From assembly GCA_900550685.1 (NCBI GenBank), contig URTS01000048.1, positions 1-12,571 of the forward strand: a stretch of 12,571 nt of DNA, given 5' to 3'. The notes below the pieces were generated by a model. The model was not told the origin of the DNA and ran no database searches. It saw nothing but the letters and a program-made list of their open reading frames with translations. Shown here one piece after another: positions 12,311-12,571 of this stretch. The DNA is from an uncultured Oscillibacter sp. GTDB lineage: Bacteria; Bacillota; Clostridia; Oscillospirales; Oscillospiraceae. The position numbers were made by a program, and so were the translations under genes. The number at the start of each line of letters is the position of its first letter. Position 1 is the first letter of the stretch.

Positions 12311-12571
12311 ATGGAAGCTGGTAATATGATTGAAAAAGATGATCTGACTGATTTTGCCTGGGAAAAGCTCTTCCCGCTGACTACAGGTATAAGCGGTGAT
12401 CATGCCGAATTTGAACACATGACAGTTGCAGATGCCAAGGGGCAAGAGCACCTGCTTAATGCTTAGGTTCGCAAGGCTGAAGTTGCTGGCCGGGAATTGC
12501 ACCTGTGCTACATTACGCCGATCAACATCAACCGGACCTTTTTGACCCGCCGGGGCCTGCGCAGCTGGGTC
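12311..12571 (+). pseudogene. Unknown reading frame interrupted by one TAG, cut by the window end
   Basis: From the ATG at 12311 (or 12326) the frame gives 51 codons, beginning MEAGNMIEKDD and containing FAWEKLFPLTTG. It then meets TAG at 12464-12466 and stays open for 35 codons to the window edge, with RKAEVAGRELHLCYITPIN and FLTRRGLRSWV. I do not recognise the product. The helix-like text HLLNA-stop-VRKAEVAGREL reads smoothly across the stop, and a TTG to TAG change would explain it. So it may be a gene broken by one substitution, a sequencing error, or a site of stop-codon readthrough. The first part uses more A/T-ending codons than its neighbours. No good ribosome binding site precedes the first ATG. 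Downstream sequence is needed to name it. Confidence 0.4.

Noticed and set aside
12290..12502. A 70-codon minus-strand frame at the window end
   Set aside because: No ribosome binding site, no recognisable motif, and it overlaps the plus-strand frame that has the better codon pattern.

Overview
The window reads as chromosomal DNA of a GC-rich Firmicute, most likely a gut-type member of the Clostridia (Oscillospirales-like). The lineage is an inference. It rests on strong AAGGAGG-type ribosome binding sites before nearly every gene, a NusA that resembles the Bacillus protein, the rimP-nusA gene order, LrgAB, Fur-family and MarR regulators, and GTG/TTG starts. Most of the window is ordinary and densely coding. 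I see no tRNA, rRNA, CRISPR array, transposase or phage gene, and I do not claim a new multi-gene system. The less expected signals are in the gaps between genes and in the last 260 bases.

Layout. Positions 1-2258 (minus strand) hold the start of the rimP-nusA operon, with nusA cut by the window edge. The operon has a leader hairpin that looks like an attenuator. Upstream of it is a lipoprotein gene of unknown function with its own promoter and a strong hairpin behind it. Positions 2309-2407 (plus strand) hold a possible 28-residue protein with an ideal ribosome binding site; it ends inside a bidirectional terminator. Positions 2409-3521 (minus) are an lrgA-lrgB membrane-protein operon with a promoter. 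Positions 3570-5633 (minus) are an operon of a Fur-family regulator, a ZnuC-type ATPase and a ZnuB-type permease. Its promoter has consensus -35 and -10 boxes and a Fur-like box across the predicted transcription start. No metal-binding (ZnuA) gene is present.

Positions 5670-6707 (plus) carry a single sugar-nucleotide-type nucleotidyltransferase closed by a perfect hairpin. Positions 6727-7836 carry a membrane-anchored SGNH/GDSL hydrolase. Its promoter is preceded by four hexamers at an exact 11-bp period, the layout of a Pho box or related OmpR-family response-regulator site. This is the most interesting regulatory signal in the window. Positions 8018-12211 are a complete MarR-ABC-ABC operon: a MarR repressor with two TTAGN4CTAA operators at its promoter, followed by two overlapping half-transporter genes. 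Complementary defects in their ATP-site motifs predict a heterodimeric exporter with one degenerate and one working ATP site. After its terminator, a reading frame of unknown function begins at 12311, is interrupted by one in-frame TAG, and runs off the window.

How the genes work together: rimP and nusA serve ribosome maturation and transcription. The Fur-family regulator probably represses its own operon, and so the metal importer, when metal is plentiful. The MarR protein probably represses its own operon until a ligand, perhaps a drug, releases it and the exporter is made.
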